A stretch of DNA of 64,000 nt from a virus. A program made the position numbers and the translations under genes. Shown piece after piece: positions 24,545 through 33,257 of the stretch; position 1 is the first letter of the stretch, and every line of letters starts with the position of its first letter. The DNA lies in the IMG/VR virus record IMGVR_UViG_3300045974_000167, positions 19,560 to 83,559 of that record, one strand, 5' to 3'. The notes beneath the pieces were generated by a model. The model was not told the DNA's origin. It was given only the letters and a program-made list of their open reading frames with translations, and searched no databases.

Positions 24545-25330
24545 ATGAGCGAAACCCCTGTTTCTGATGTGCAGGCTACGACCGAGGCTCCCCCCGTAGA
24601 GAAGGTTGCCAAGGCCAAGGTGAAGGCGGCTGGCAACTTCATCATGGACACCGCCACCGAGATCGAAACCCTCACCAAGACCAAGGCGCTGAATTACGCC
24701 GACAAGCTTGCCGAGGACATCGACAACAACAGCTTCAAGCTCGGCGGCTGCCTCAAGGTGATCCTCGATAACGGTTGGTTCGAGGGTGCCGAATCGTTCG
24801 GTGAGTTCGTCGCCAACCGGTTCGGGTTTCAGGAGCGTAAGGCCCGCTACCTGATGGAGATTTACGAGAACCTCGTTTCCAAGCAGATTCCTTGGGAGAA
24901 GGTTCAGATCCTAGGGTGGTCGAAGCTGAAGGATCTCGCCAAGCACCTGACGCCAGAGAACGTCGATGAGTGGGTCGCCAAGGCCCAGAACGTGACGGTC
25001 ACCGAGCTTCAGGCGATGCTCAAGGCCACCGCGTCGGACTCCCCCGACAAGACGACTTCGGACACCACCACGCTGAAGTTCAAGTTCAAGAACGACCAGC
25101 TTGAGACTGTTCAGTCGGCGCTGTCGAAGGCGAAGGCCGAGACCAACACCGAGTTCGACAACGTTGCCATCGAGAACATCTGCGCTGGCTACCTCGGCGG
25201 CACGGTCGCCGCTGCGAAGGGCGCTGACCTCAAGACCCAGATGCAGGGCGCTGGGTGGGAGGCTGTCCTGGGAATCTTCGGAGAGCTGTTCCCGAAGGTT
25301 GACCTCACGGTTTCGGTGCAGGACGGGTAG
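24545..25330 (+). CDS. Unknown helical protein with own promoter
   Basis: This protein of 261 residues has a Thr/Lys-rich N-terminus and a helical middle (ESFGEFVANRFGFQERKARY) that looks like a helix-turn-helix embedded in a phage-specific domain. A C-terminal part has alternating polar helices. GC-rich codons and a strong promoter suggest abundance. A terminator follows, so it is monocistronic. Confidence 0.72.
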   Translation: MSETPVSDVQATTEAPPVEKVAKAKVKAAGNFIMDTATEIETLTKTKALNYADKLAEDIDNNSFKLGGCLKVILDNGWFEGAESFGEFVANRFGFQERKARYLMEIYENLVSKQIPWEKVQILGWSKLKDLAKHLTPENVDEWVAKAQNVTVTELQAMLKATASDSPDKTTSDTTTLKFKFKNDQLETVQSALSKAKAETNTEFDNVAIENICAGYLGGTVAAAKGADLKTQMQGAGWEAVLGIFGELFPKVDLTVSVQDG

Positions 25331-25359
25331 ATAGGAACGGGTTACCCGTTGGCAACCAT

Positions 25360-25400
25360 GACCCCACCTGGGAATCCTCCCACGGTGGGGTCTTGTATTT
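25360..25400 (+). terminator. Rho-independent terminator
   Basis: GACCCCACC (25360-25368) pairs with GGTGGGGTC (25384-25392), followed by TTGTATTT. A short perfect palindrome AACGGGTTACCCGTT precedes it. Confidence 0.75.
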
Positions 25401-25418
25401 CACAATGGAGTGTTCCCC

Positions 25419-25703
25419 ATGTTTTTTAATCCCAAGATTATTGTTTTAGAAACGTGGGCCGGTAAGAACGGCTCAGGTGCCGAGATTTGCAACTACCGGT
25501 GTGCGTGTAGAACCTGCGGCGCGTCGTGGACAATGACGGGGCACCCTGATTGGAACATCCGGTGCTTTCAATGCCAAGAGTCTACTTCCCCCGCTAGTTT
25601 CTTCCGTAGACTGAGGGAAGACTTTGCTGCTGGCGAATTCAAGTACGTCCCTAACGTTGATGGCACCAATCATCGCGTGCGTGATGGCTATAATAATCAG
25701 TAA
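25419..25703 (+). CDS. Zinc-ribbon protein
   Basis: This protein of 94 residues has CACRTCG and CFQCQ forming a zinc ribbon, and an aromatic C-terminal part. ATG 25419 is chosen because it follows the CAATGGAGTG leader at normal spacing. Confidence 0.65.
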   Translation: MFFNPKIIVLETWAGKNGSGAEICNYRCACRTCGASWTMTGHPDWNIRCFQCQESTSPASFFRRLREDFAAGEFKYVPNVDGTNHRVRDGYNNQ

Positions 25704-26016
25704 GCAAGCCAAGAAGATTCTGAATCGCTCCGAAGTCCACGTTGAAAAGGTCAAACCGGTCCACAAAACCGGCACCCTCGTCCCCTCTACGAATGACCCT
25801 AATAGTTCCGTATTGGCTGCCCTGTGGGCTCTGCCCGGTCGCCCCGGTCAAACCCTTATGATCGTTAAACGCGCCACCGGTAGAACTTACCGAGTCATCT
25901 GCTACAACCCTGTTACTAGAGTAATGGGCCTAGCCAGTGAAGAACTGGCGGGCCATACCTTCGATGCACCTTACACTGAAGATGCGGAGGCCAGATACAC
26001 GCCACTATGGCGTTGA
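25660..26016 (+). CDS. Membrane-anchored small protein
   Basis: This protein of 118 residues begins with a hydrophobic stretch (MAPIIACVMAIIIS) and has a compact beta-rich remainder. It overlaps the zinc-ribbon gene by 44 bases and has no clear ribosome binding site; ATG 25684 is an alternative start. Function unknown. Confidence 0.5.
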   Translation: MAPIIACVMAIIISKQAKKILNRSEVHVEKVKPVHKTGTLVPSTNDPNSSVLAALWALPGRPGQTLMIVKRATGRTYRVICYNPVTRVMGLASEELAGHTFDAPYTEDAEARYTPLWR

Positions 26017-26017
26017 G

Positions 26018-26064
26018 TGCAACTGATTGCAGGATTTGACAATCCTAGAGTGTTGATGTAATCT
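26018..26064 (+). promoter_or_regulatory. Palindrome plus strong promoter
   Basis: TGCAACTGATTGCA (26018-26031) lies five bases upstream of TTGACA (26036-26041); 17 bases later comes TAATCT (26059-26064), followed by the CCATGGAGGGA leader. This is the clearest operator-next-to-promoter arrangement in the left half. Confidence 0.88.
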
Positions 26065-26086
26065 CCCGAAATCCCATGGAGGGATG

Positions 26087-27025
26087 ATGGAACAAAAAGA
26101 GATGTTCCCTGCGGTAACAGGGAACAGCCCAGCGCACCACTCCCAGGTGATGAGTGCGTTCATCAAGTGCATCCGGCTACGTCGAACCGACGACGCGGTG
26201 TACTGGTTCACGCACTTCAACCACTTCTGGCCGAAGGAACAGTTCCGGCTGACCCGCCGCATCCTGATCTGTTCAGCGGAAGATTGCATCGATGTCCCGG
26301 TGCAGAAGGAGGTCGCGGCGTGGTTTATCGGGGCCATCAATCAGAAGGATAGGACGGCGTGGTATCGTGGCGCTGTCGCCAAGATCCATCTGATTTGCGC
26401 CACACGTAACTGGTGGTGGCAACCGACCGGACGACGCTACGTCGTTCGATGGACGGAGACTGAACGAACACTGGGGCTCCTGCCGGAACTAACTAAGTCC
26501 GAGCTAGTAAAACTCCCTGTCGATTTCGATAAAGAGGGTGTAGCCCTAATTCAGCATATGCTACTCAATGCTGGATTTGAAGATTACAAGGCTAGAGGTG
26601 CATACGCTGCGATGCTTGAAGAGAGAGCGCGCACCACAGAAAATATGTCGGCGCGACTTTCTGCTGGAATCCATCGAAAGTACGCAAAGCTTCTCGGGAA
26701 GGATGAGAATTTCACGGGCCAAGCTCTGTATAAACTTGCCGGGGGAAGTCTTGGGATTAATGCTTACCCTGCAATAAAGGCAGAGGATGTCAGAGATTCC
26801 GTTCATAAGGCCCTAACGCGGTTGAAGAATCCAGAGAAGACGCCTTCATGGACCCACGACGGAATCCATTGCTATGGTAAAGATAGGCGATTTGCAGGCG
26901 TCCTTCGCAGTATGGTTGGATGCTGTAACGCATTTAGCCATTACGGACGCCTTGACCCCGCCGACGAATTCACTGAGGAAATGTATGAGCTCTCCAATGT
27001 CAGCTTCTCCCACAAGCTTCTTTAG
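26087..27025 (+). CDS. Stand-alone RarA/MgsA C-terminal-like protein
   Basis: This protein of 312 residues has an N-terminal stretch HHSQVMSAFIKCIRLRRTDD, then AVYWFTHFNHF, RLTRRILICSAEDC and IDVPVQ. It closely follows the consensus of the C-terminal helical domain of the RarA/MgsA clamp-loader-like ATPase (SAFIKSIRGSDPDAALYWLA...RRL...ASEDIGLADP). The AAA+ part is missing, so it may act on a host or separate phage ATPase at stalled forks. ATG 26087 fits the usual three-base spacing after GGAGGG; ATG 26084 would be too close. Confidence 0.75.
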   Translation: MEQKEMFPAVTGNSPAHHSQVMSAFIKCIRLRRTDDAVYWFTHFNHFWPKEQFRLTRRILICSAEDCIDVPVQKEVAAWFIGAINQKDRTAWYRGAVAKIHLICATRNWWWQPTGRRYVVRWTETERTLGLLPELTKSELVKLPVDFDKEGVALIQHMLLNAGFEDYKARGAYAAMLEERARTTENMSARLSAGIHRKYAKLLGKDENFTGQALYKLAGGSLGINAYPAIKAEDVRDSVHKALTRLKNPEKTPSWTHDGIHCYGKDRRFAGVLRSMVGCCNAFSHYGRLDPADEFTEEMYELSNVSFSHKLL

Positions 27026-27599
27026 GGATGATACAGAAACCCTGTACGTTGTCTCTGCCCATGAGCACGGGGCAACGTCCAAGGCCCTGTTCAGCCCAGA
27101 GGAATTGCACGATTCCCGTGTAGAACGCGCAGGGGAATTGCTCAAGATGGCGGCGGTGCAGGGGGATACTGTCCTAGATGTTGGATGCGGCTATGGCTCG
27201 CTAATTCCACACGTTCCGGCAGGTGTTAAGTATGTGGGGATGGACCCCAATCCAGCTTTTCTCAAAAAGGCAAGCGAGGATTACCCATCTACCTTGTTTA
27301 TCCACTCTGGGATTCCCCTGGCCGATAACATACCACCACCACTCTGCGATTACGTCGTTAGTCTCGGAGTTGCGTGTCACCTCATGTCCGGTGTCGCGTC
27401 CCTTGTTTGGTACGCTCATAAGCTCCAGTTAATGGCCCGTAAGGGCATCATTATCGAGATTCAAACACCAGCGTACAACGGCTCCTTCACCAAGTTTAGC
27501 ACGGAAGAGATCGTGCAGGCATTCTGCCAACGCATAAAAGCAGAGAATACACTATCCCACCCGAAGGATAGCGCCTCGACTTACCTGTTCTTCCTATGA
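26985..27599 (+). CDS. Class I SAM-dependent methyltransferase
   Basis: This protein of 204 residues has the SAM-binding motif TVLDVGCGYGSLIPH and a following acidic loop residue (GMDPNP), as in UbiE/COQ5-like methyltransferases. GAGGAA lies five bases before ATG 26985, giving a 41-base overlap with the preceding gene. It is followed directly by an MT-A70 enzyme. No nucleic-acid target motif is visible, so the acceptor is unknown; sugar or small-molecule methylation would fit the glycan genes downstream. Confidence 0.8.
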   Translation: MSSPMSASPTSFFRDDTETLYVVSAHEHGATSKALFSPEELHDSRVERAGELLKMAAVQGDTVLDVGCGYGSLIPHVPAGVKYVGMDPNPAFLKKASEDYPSTLFIHSGIPLADNIPPPLCDYVVSLGVACHLMSGVASLVWYAHKLQLMARKGIIIEIQTPAYNGSFTKFSTEEIVQAFCQRIKAENTLSHPKDSASTYLFFL

Positions 27600-28198
27600 G
27601 CGTCCTAATCGTTAAAGCCTCACCCATCGAAAAGAAGTACAAGACAATTGCTGCCGATCCCCCGTGGGCTGAACACGGCGGCGGCAAGGTGCAGCGGGGG
27701 GCTGACCGGCACTATGACCTGATGAAAACTGCTGAGATTGCGGCGTTTGGTATGCGCGTGCAACTGATTGCAGATAAGGACGCCCACCTCTACCTTTGGG
27801 CCACGAACAACCACCTAGAGGATGCTCTATCCATCCTCCCCGCGTGGGGATTCAAGTTCGTGACAATGATTACGTGGGTCAAGGAAGGTAAACCCGGCCT
27901 GGGTCAATACTTCCGTGGACTTACTGAGCATTGCATCTTCGCCAAGCGCGGACAACCCACCTACCGCGTCGGAATCAACGGCAAGAGGGCACAAGGGCTT
28001 ACTGCACTTCTAGATGAAGGTCGCGGCCTCTGGTTCAAGGCCAAACGTGGCAAGCACTCTGAGAAACCTGCCCAGTTATACACTTGGGCACGTTCCGTTA
28101 GCCACGGACCCTACCTTGAAATGTTCGCCCGTGTCGCCCGCCCAGGTTGGGATAGCTGGGGAATCGAGGCCCCCACTTCTACCAAGGTCAATCTATGA
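27596..28198 (+). CDS. MT-A70-family adenine methyltransferase
   Basis: This protein of 200 residues has the diagnostic DPPW motif (ADPPWAEHGGG), then WATNNHLEDAL, ITWVKEGKPGLGQYFRGLTEH and a terminal GPYLEMFARVARPGWDSWG. It is the m6A methyltransferase family used by phages to methylate DNA and escape restriction. It overlaps the preceding and following genes by four bases. A palindrome copy lies at 27759-27772. Confidence 0.88.
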   Translation: MSVLIVKASPIEKKYKTIAADPPWAEHGGGKVQRGADRHYDLMKTAEIAAFGMRVQLIADKDAHLYLWATNNHLEDALSILPAWGFKFVTMITWVKEGKPGLGQYFRGLTEHCIFAKRGQPTYRVGINGKRAQGLTALLDEGRGLWFKAKRGKHSEKPAQLYTWARSVSHGPYLEMFARVARPGWDSWGIEAPTSTKVNL

Positions 28199-28941
28199 AC
28201 AAGAACGAGATTTACACGGCTAATCAACCACTCTGTCTGGGTGGGCAGATTTATATGTGGAACCGGTATGCCAACGTTGGGCATATGGTTCACATGCCGG
28301 ATGCCCAATTCACCAAGGGCGGGCACATGAGCCGTATCGATTTCCTGGCCCCGGACGGGAAAGTGCAGCCAATGATCTTTCCCCTCAAGGACCGGTTCCT
28401 GACCCCCGTGAACGAGTGCCTACTGCACGAACAGGATAAGACTTTCAGGAAATTCTTTGGGACTATCCGTGCTCTGTACGCCAAGTTCTACTATTTCAAG
28501 ACCTACGAAGAAAAGCTGTATAGCCTTATCGAAGTATTAGACGGAACCTTGTTTTCCAAGCCAGTCAACCTAGCCACGTTGAATTCCTATCTCTGGAATT
28601 GGGTAGCGGAAGAAGTCGGTATCCGCAACGGCATCGAGCAGCATTACACCACCAAGCTAGGATTCGTGCGGCCCGATGACCCCTCCGAATGGGTGGCGAT
28701 GATGGGCGCTGCAATCGGTTGCAAGCTCTACCTCGGCGGCGGCACGGCAGCCAACGCCTACTTGAAGAAGGAACATTTCTCCAATAGGGGTATGGACTTC
28801 ATCTCCCAGGACTATAAGATGAAGCCATACCGTAGGACTAAGAGTCACATCAACGATAACGCTATGGTGTCAATCTTAGATCCTCTATTCATTGGGGGAC
28901 CGAACCTTGTCCAAGAACTTGTTGGAGTACCGGCTTGGTAG
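28195..28941 (+). CDS. WbqC-like protein
   Basis: This protein of 248 residues follows the WbqC-like pattern: an N-terminal QIYMWNRYANVGHMVHM, DAQFTKGGHMSRIDF, a long helical middle, and the C-terminal YLGGGTAANAYLKKEHFSNRG signature. The family is usually found among sugar or nucleotide-sugar modification genes and is thought to transfer acyl groups. Beside two methyltransferases and a glycosyltransferase it suggests a modified-sugar or modified-base pathway. A degenerate palindrome is at 28710-28723. Confidence 0.78.
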   Translation: MNKNEIYTANQPLCLGGQIYMWNRYANVGHMVHMPDAQFTKGGHMSRIDFLAPDGKVQPMIFPLKDRFLTPVNECLLHEQDKTFRKFFGTIRALYAKFYYFKTYEEKLYSLIEVLDGTLFSKPVNLATLNSYLWNWVAEEVGIRNGIEQHYTTKLGFVRPDDPSEWVAMMGAAIGCKLYLGGGTAANAYLKKEHFSNRGMDFISQDYKMKPYRRTKSHINDNAMVSILDPLFIGGPNLVQELVGVPAW

Positions 28942-29170
28942 TTTCTTTGAACGATTCTGGTGCATTGTTTTCGGCCAACATCGCTACACAGAGAAAGCGC
29001 AGACATTCCCGGGCCGTAGGAAGACTTGGATTGGTCAAGATAACTACGTAGTTGACCCGGGGTTTATCGCTTCTTGGGAACAGTGTATTTACTGCGGAAA
29101 GCAGATTAACAAATCCTTCAGAGAGATAGAGTCGATTAACGACCCCTCTTACGAGCCCCCTAGACTATGA
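28892..29170 (+). CDS. Small protein with CxxC motif, uncertain start
   Basis: This protein of up to 92 residues ends in a YCGK-containing segment (CIYCGKQINKSF). Only TTG starts are available (28892, 28907, 28919, 28922), all inside the WbqC-like gene's end, and none has a convincing ribosome binding site. Translation probably couples to the upstream gene. Confidence 0.5.
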   Translation: MGDRTLSKNLLEYRLGSFFERFWCIVFGQHRYTEKAQTFPGRRKTWIGQDNYVVDPGFIASWEQCIYCGKQINKSFREIESINDPSYEPPRL

Positions 29171-29412
29171 CCAAGAGACATTTTCTAGAAGCCGCGATGC
29201 GTAGGGGGTACGCTCGCGTATACGTCTACGGTGAAACTTTGCCTAGACTGCTTTCATGGGACTTGGGTATGCCCGTGGAATTGAATAGTATGGGTATCAA
29301 GATGACCGTGATTCAAAACGACCTTCCAACTGAGATCGAGATCCCGTGGGACTCTATCTCTTCCATGGTAGCTCAGGATAGCGAGAGGTACCCGGAGGAT
29401 CTCAATGAGTAG
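29167..29412 (+). CDS. Unknown small protein
   Basis: This protein of 81 residues with mixed alpha/beta character overlaps the previous stop by four bases. It looks like a ClpXP adaptor or stringent-starvation-type SspB N-terminal fragment (MTKRHFLEAAMRRGYARVYV), but the match is too weak to assign. Confidence 0.6.
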   Translation: MTKRHFLEAAMRRGYARVYVYGETLPRLLSWDLGMPVELNSMGIKMTVIQNDLPTEIEIPWDSISSMVAQDSERYPEDLNE

Positions 29413-29602
29413 CCTGATGGACTACCTCGACGCCCACGCTAATTTAGTGTATCTGCTACTCGGGCTGTGGTTATTAGCTTTCTTTGCCATGTGGTCGTTG
29501 GGGACATACCGGAAGCGCCGTAGGAGCCATCGGCATATCCTGCCGGGTCACACAAACGCTGTAGAGAAGACCGACGAAATCTGGTTGGATAAACTCAAAT
29601 AG
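29405..29602 (+). CDS. Single-pass membrane protein
   Basis: This protein of 65 residues has a strong hydrophobic helix (about residues 13-33) followed by a basic cytoplasmic tail. GGAGGATCTCA precedes the ATG. Function unknown. Confidence 0.65.
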   Translation: MSSLMDYLDAHANLVYLLLGLWLLAFFAMWSLGTYRKRRRSHRHILPGHTNAVEKTDEIWLDKLK

Positions 29603-29610
29603 GGGGCGTA

Positions 29611-29856
29611 ATGTTTGTGAAGCGGAAGTTTGAACTAGCTTGGATTGAGGGAAACCCTGAAACGGGTCTGACGGTGGCGCGGAGGGAGTTTATCCTTGCT
29701 GGCGAAACCTTACAGATTAAGACGGAGGGCGGGATAGTTACCCTTGTGGTAACTTCTATCGGCGGGGATAAGCCCGTTGATGATAAAAAGGTGATGCAAA
29801 TCGTCACAGATCACATCATTGCCACCGACCCAAGCCCCTCCCCAAGCAAGCATTAG
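29611..29856 (+). CDS. Unknown small beta-rich protein
   Basis: This protein of 81 residues has a strand-rich N-terminal part and a short Pro/Ser tail. The preceding GGGGGC serves as ribosome binding site. A terminator follows, ending this operon. Confidence 0.6.
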   Translation: MFVKRKFELAWIEGNPETGLTVARREFILAGETLQIKTEGGIVTLVVTSIGGDKPVDDKKVMQIVTDHIIATDPSPSPSKH

Positions 29857-29882
29857 AATCTAACCACAAGATAACATTAGAG

Positions 29883-29918
29883 AAACCCACAGGGACTTCG
29901 ACCCTTGTGGGTTTTTTT
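29883..29918 (+). terminator. Rho-independent terminator
   Basis: AAACCCACA (29883-29891) pairs with TGTGGGTTT (29906-29914) with a GGG/CCC extension inside, followed by seven T residues. It ends the operon that starts at 26.0 kb. Confidence 0.9.
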
Positions 29919-29928
29919 ATGTTTGGAC

Positions 29929-29958
29929 TTGAAGCCAACGGTAAATACCATGTATATT
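29929..29958 (+). promoter_or_regulatory. Weak promoter candidate
   Basis: TTGAAG (29929-29934), an 18-base spacer and TATATT (29953-29958) lie just after the terminator. Confidence 0.45.
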
Positions 29959-29985
29959 CGAGGGCCTGGAGGAATCATTCTACCT

Positions 29986-30264
29986 ATGGACAATTTTAGC
30001 GCACCACCTCCGAAGCCTGGCGACGGACTGAGCACCGTCTACCGAATCGGCGGCAAGCACCCCGGATTCAAGAAGTGTCGCCATTGCGGCGTAGCCGGAT
30101 ACGTTACAGAGCCGACTATTACGAAGGCACTCCGTAAGGGTCTAGAAGACGCCAAGTTTCAGATCGTTAGTGTTGCAAAGAAAGGTGAGCGTGAGGGTAC
30201 TTTCAACGTCATGCTCCGTCCGCTGATGAACATGCTTAGGTCGAAAGGAATGGTTGTTCGCTAA
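29986..30264 (+). CDS. Small unknown protein with one CxxC
   Basis: This protein of 92 residues contains FKKCRHCGVAGYV. GGAGGA is 12-13 bases before ATG 29986, a rather long gap; an in-frame ATG at 29950 is an alternative that would start before the predicted transcription start. Function unknown. Confidence 0.55.
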   Translation: MDNFSAPPPKPGDGLSTVYRIGGKHPGFKKCRHCGVAGYVTEPTITKALRKGLEDAKFQIVSVAKKGEREGTFNVMLRPLMNMLRSKGMVVR

Positions 30265-30476
30265 TGGGATTCGCTACGTGCGGTAAAAGACTGCGGGCCG
30301 AATTAATCAAGCGCGGAGTCTCGGAGGCTACGTTCTCTTGGACTTCTGGAATTCCCCAAGGGGTTAAATCTGTCGAGAACACCCCTGAAGTTAGGAAATA
30401 TCTCCAGAATTTTAACATCAAGATCGATGATGTCGGCTGCGTCTGCCACGACAGCGGGGTCTGCGATTACAAATGA
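30264..30476 (+). CDS. Small protein, unknown
   Basis: This protein of 70 residues starts in a one-base overlap with the previous stop and ends with a Cys-rich VGCVCHDSGVCDY segment that could bind a metal. No family recognised. Confidence 0.58.
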   Translation: MGFATCGKRLRAELIKRGVSEATFSWTSGIPQGVKSVENTPEVRKYLQNFNIKIDDVGCVCHDSGVCDYK

Positions 30477-30480
30477 ACGC

Positions 30481-30516
30481 TGGTCAATGGTTCACTCCTA
30501 GTTTTATAATCTGACC
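30481..30516 (+). promoter_or_regulatory. Leaderless promoter of HNH gene
   Basis: TGGTCA (30481-30486), 18 bases, and a perfect TATAAT (30505-30510) end six bases before ATG 30517, leaving no room for a ribosome binding site. Confidence 0.7.
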
Positions 30517-31053
30517 ATGCCTTACGCCGACCCGGTAAAACGTAGAGAAGCGAATCGTCTTTGGGCGCGTAAATACCGCGAAAACAATAGAGAACTTGTT
30601 AATGCTGCGGCCAAAGAATACTACCACTCCAACCCCGCTTATCGTGCCAGGGCCATACAACTAGCAACCGCTAGGCAAGAATCTAACCCAGAAGCTAAAC
30701 GCGCCAGCGGCCAACGCTATTATCAGAATCATAAAGTAACACTTCGTAGTTACTACAAATCATGGACAAATACTCCTGATGGAAGACGTATTCGTAGGGA
30801 ACTAGAACAACGTAGACACGCATTAAAAACCGGTGCTCCCGGTGAGTTTACCAAGGAACAGTGGTTACAAAGAAAAAGCCTTTGGGGTGGAAAATGTTGG
30901 CTAAACTTGAATGGGTGCGCGTCCGTGGCAGGCTCTATTGACCATGTAATACCGCTTTCTAAGGGTGGAACCAATTGGCCCGCTAACTTGCGACCGGCTT
31001 GCCGAAGTTGCAATAGCAAGAAGAATGCACAGGATTGGCGGAAATATGTCTAA
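30517..31053 (+). CDS. HNH endonuclease
   Basis: This protein of 178 residues has a long basic helical N-terminus rich in Arg/Tyr/Asn and a C-terminal HNH nuclease: GSIDHVIPLSKGGTNWPANLRPACRSCNSKK has the paired His, Asn and zinc cysteines (with the upstream GGKCW). It has its own leaderless promoter and its stop overlaps the glycosyltransferase start by eight bases, consistent with insertion of a homing gene into the operon. Confidence 0.88.
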   Translation: MPYADPVKRREANRLWARKYRENNRELVNAAAKEYYHSNPAYRARAIQLATARQESNPEAKRASGQRYYQNHKVTLRSYYKSWTNTPDGRRIRRELEQRRHALKTGAPGEFTKEQWLQRKSLWGGKCWLNLNGCASVAGSIDHVIPLSKGGTNWPANLRPACRSCNSKKNAQDWRKYV

Positions 31054-32533
31054 CAGATTCCTAGTGGTTCCAACCATCGGACTCTGGAAATCACTCGCCA
31101 CCGATAGCTCGTTCGTCTTTATGATGAACACAGTTCGGAGGCTCATAGCACGAGGTAACTATGCCTACGTCGTCCTCCCCCGTGACATCGACATGGAGAA
31201 CGTGCCCAAGATTCCAGGGGTCATGTACTTTGTATGCGACGTACCTGCGAGGGCGCTCGACACGCAGATGGGAATCGTGGATCAAGCATTCATTTCAAAC
31301 ACCTTCGGGTTCCAGTACGGAAAGTACGTGGTTGACGCTGGGATTGTTCTGCACGGCTCTCAGGTACTACCACTCAAGGCCGCCGTCCATCCTAGAGGGC
31401 CTTTTGACTGTTTTCCTGTCTTTTGTCTTGAGCAGGGTGTTAGTTGGATTGATACTGCTCCTGGGTACGAGCCTGGAAGATATGATGAAGAACTGATGAT
31501 CCTGGGGGCCTCGTATTCCTACCTCTGCTGCGTATCCAAAAAAGACCTAGGGAGTTCTCTAGAAAAGGCCCGCCACTTCAACCTTAGCCATCAACAGTTC
31601 AACATTCTTAGGGAAAATGCCTTCGCGGGTGCGGCCCCTGTAGACGTACCCCTTATGCAATCGATTGCAGCGGAGACCAAGAAGAACGACACCACCACCC
31701 TGCTCTACGCCGCCAGAACAAACAAGACCAAACACCCTGAAGATATCGTCGAAATCTTCGATGCCCTATACAAACAGAATGAGCCCATCAACATTACTTA
31801 CGTCACTCAGACTTCACCTCTCAAGTTTGATGTCATCACTAAGAGGCGTCATCTCTTTGATGAGCGTGGATATATTGAGCCCCGTACGAGTTGCGGCCCG
31901 ATGGATTTCTACAAAGAAGCCGCCAAATCCCACGTTTACCTCTGCTGGTCGGATAGCGAGAGCTTCAATGCCTCTGCTGTTGAGGCTTCTCTTCTGGGTT
32001 GCGTGTATATGTGTCACGACACTAAGCCTCATCGTGATCTATATGATGGTGATCTGGGTGGGGACGTATTTTGGCTCCGCGACAAGGTGGACGCCATAGA
32101 GAAAGTGCGCTGGGTCATCCACCACTACGAAGAAGCTTACAAGATGCAGGCTCCCCTGCGGCAGAAATTCCTCGACCGCCAGATCGAAGGCGACCTCTCC
32201 AAGCACATCCATGAGAAAACCATCGAGTTTCATCGAGCTAACGTCAAAGGGACGCCCGGTAAGCTTTATTACTATAAGCTTGCGGAAAGTGCAGAACTTA
32301 CGAAAATTATCGATGGTTGTCTGTCGAATTGGGCAGATGAAACTATCGGCCTTGAGGATGTTCTTGTTTCCTTAGAATCCCACGGCGACGCCTTCTCGAC
32401 AGACAACCTATATCGAGCCATTTCACGAGTGATGCCGGTGAACTGGAACTTGCATCAAATGATGAAGCTGCACTATAACCTCCTCGACACCTGCGACAGC
32501 CGGTACCCCCGGTATAGGATCAAGAATGACTGA
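31046..32533 (+). CDS. GT-B glycosyltransferase
   Basis: This protein of 495 residues has an N-terminal Rossmann-like start (NRFLVVPTIGLWKSL) and a C-terminal domain with LLYAARTNKTKHPEDIVEIF and FYKEAAKSHVYLCWSDSESF...SAVEASLLGC, the donor-binding pattern of group-4 glycosyltransferases (E-x7-E region). No membrane segment is seen, so it acts in the cytoplasm, perhaps on phage DNA or a nucleotide. It lies between methyltransferase, WbqC and ParB genes. A perfect palindrome is at 31656-31669. Confidence 0.82.
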   Translation: MSNRFLVVPTIGLWKSLATDSSFVFMMNTVRRLIARGNYAYVVLPRDIDMENVPKIPGVMYFVCDVPARALDTQMGIVDQAFISNTFGFQYGKYVVDAGIVLHGSQVLPLKAAVHPRGPFDCFPVFCLEQGVSWIDTAPGYEPGRYDEELMILGASYSYLCCVSKKDLGSSLEKARHFNLSHQQFNILRENAFAGAAPVDVPLMQSIAAETKKNDTTTLLYAARTNKTKHPEDIVEIFDALYKQNEPINITYVTQTSPLKFDVITKRRHLFDERGYIEPRTSCGPMDFYKEAAKSHVYLCWSDSESFNASAVEASLLGCVYMCHDTKPHRDLYDGDLGGDVFWLRDKVDAIEKVRWVIHHYEEAYKMQAPLRQKFLDRQIEGDLSKHIHEKTIEFHRANVKGTPGKLYYYKLAESAELTKIIDGCLSNWADETIGLEDVLVSLESHGDAFSTDNLYRAISRVMPVNWNLHQMMKLHYNLLDTCDSRYPRYRIKND

Positions 32534-33257
32534 GCCTCTGAACAAAGAGAATGTGATGCGGGTGCCCATCGATTCCATCGAGCCGAACGATTGGAATCCT
32601 AACCAGATGCCCTCCCACCTGTTCAACGAGCTATCCCACGACATCGAAGAGGAGGGGATGGATCAGCCGGTAGTCGTGATTGAACGCGACGGCAAACGCA
32701 TCATCGTTGACGGCGAGCACCGTTACAGGGCCTCCAAAGCTGCCGGAAGAACGGACATCCTGATCTCTGTCCGCGACTACTCGGACGACGAGGCGAAAAT
32801 CCGGACAGTACGTAGAAACATGATTCACGGCACGACTGACCCCGCCAAGTTCACGAAACTCGTCATGGACTTGAACAATCGCGGCCTGCCTATCGATGAG
32901 ATTAAGCGGCGCATGGCTACCCCTGACAAGGAATTTATGAAGATGTACCAGGGGAACACCGCCGACAAATCCAAGAAAGCAGCCGAAGTCATTGCTGATG
33001 CTGAGAAGGGGGTTGCCCAGACCTTCCTCGTCGTCAACTTGTCCCAGATGATCAGGGATATCGTTGCCAAGTTCGGGGAAACCATCCAGCAGGGGTTCAT
33101 CGCCTTCTCCTACAAGGGACAGACTCACATGCTGATTTCGATGGACCCCAAACTCCACAAGGCTATGGTTGCCTTCAAATCGGCGGCGGAAGAGGATAAA
33201 CTGACTCAGGAACAAATCTCTGAGCGTCTAGCTAATGCTCTGATGAAGGCGTCGTAA
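32526..33257 (+). CDS. ParB-like nuclease/CTPase-domain protein
   Basis: This protein of 243 residues has a ParB N-terminal fold: VPIDSIEPNDWNPN, HDIEEEGMDQPVVVIER and the IVDGEHRYRASKAAG box. The helical C-terminal half (about 120-243) contains no clear DNA-binding helix-turn-helix. Phage relatives act as nucleases, partition or transcription factors. Being a DNA-binding type protein, it is a candidate reader of the dispersed palindrome, without direct evidence. It overlaps the preceding gene by eight bases. Confidence 0.85.
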   Translation: MTEPLNKENVMRVPIDSIEPNDWNPNQMPSHLFNELSHDIEEEGMDQPVVVIERDGKRIIVDGEHRYRASKAAGRTDILISVRDYSDDEAKIRTVRRNMIHGTTDPAKFTKLVMDLNNRGLPIDEIKRRMATPDKEFMKMYQGNTADKSKKAAEVIADAEKGVAQTFLVVNLSQMIRDIVAKFGETIQQGFIAFSYKGQTHMLISMDPKLHKAMVAFKSAAEEDKLTQEQISERLANALMKAS

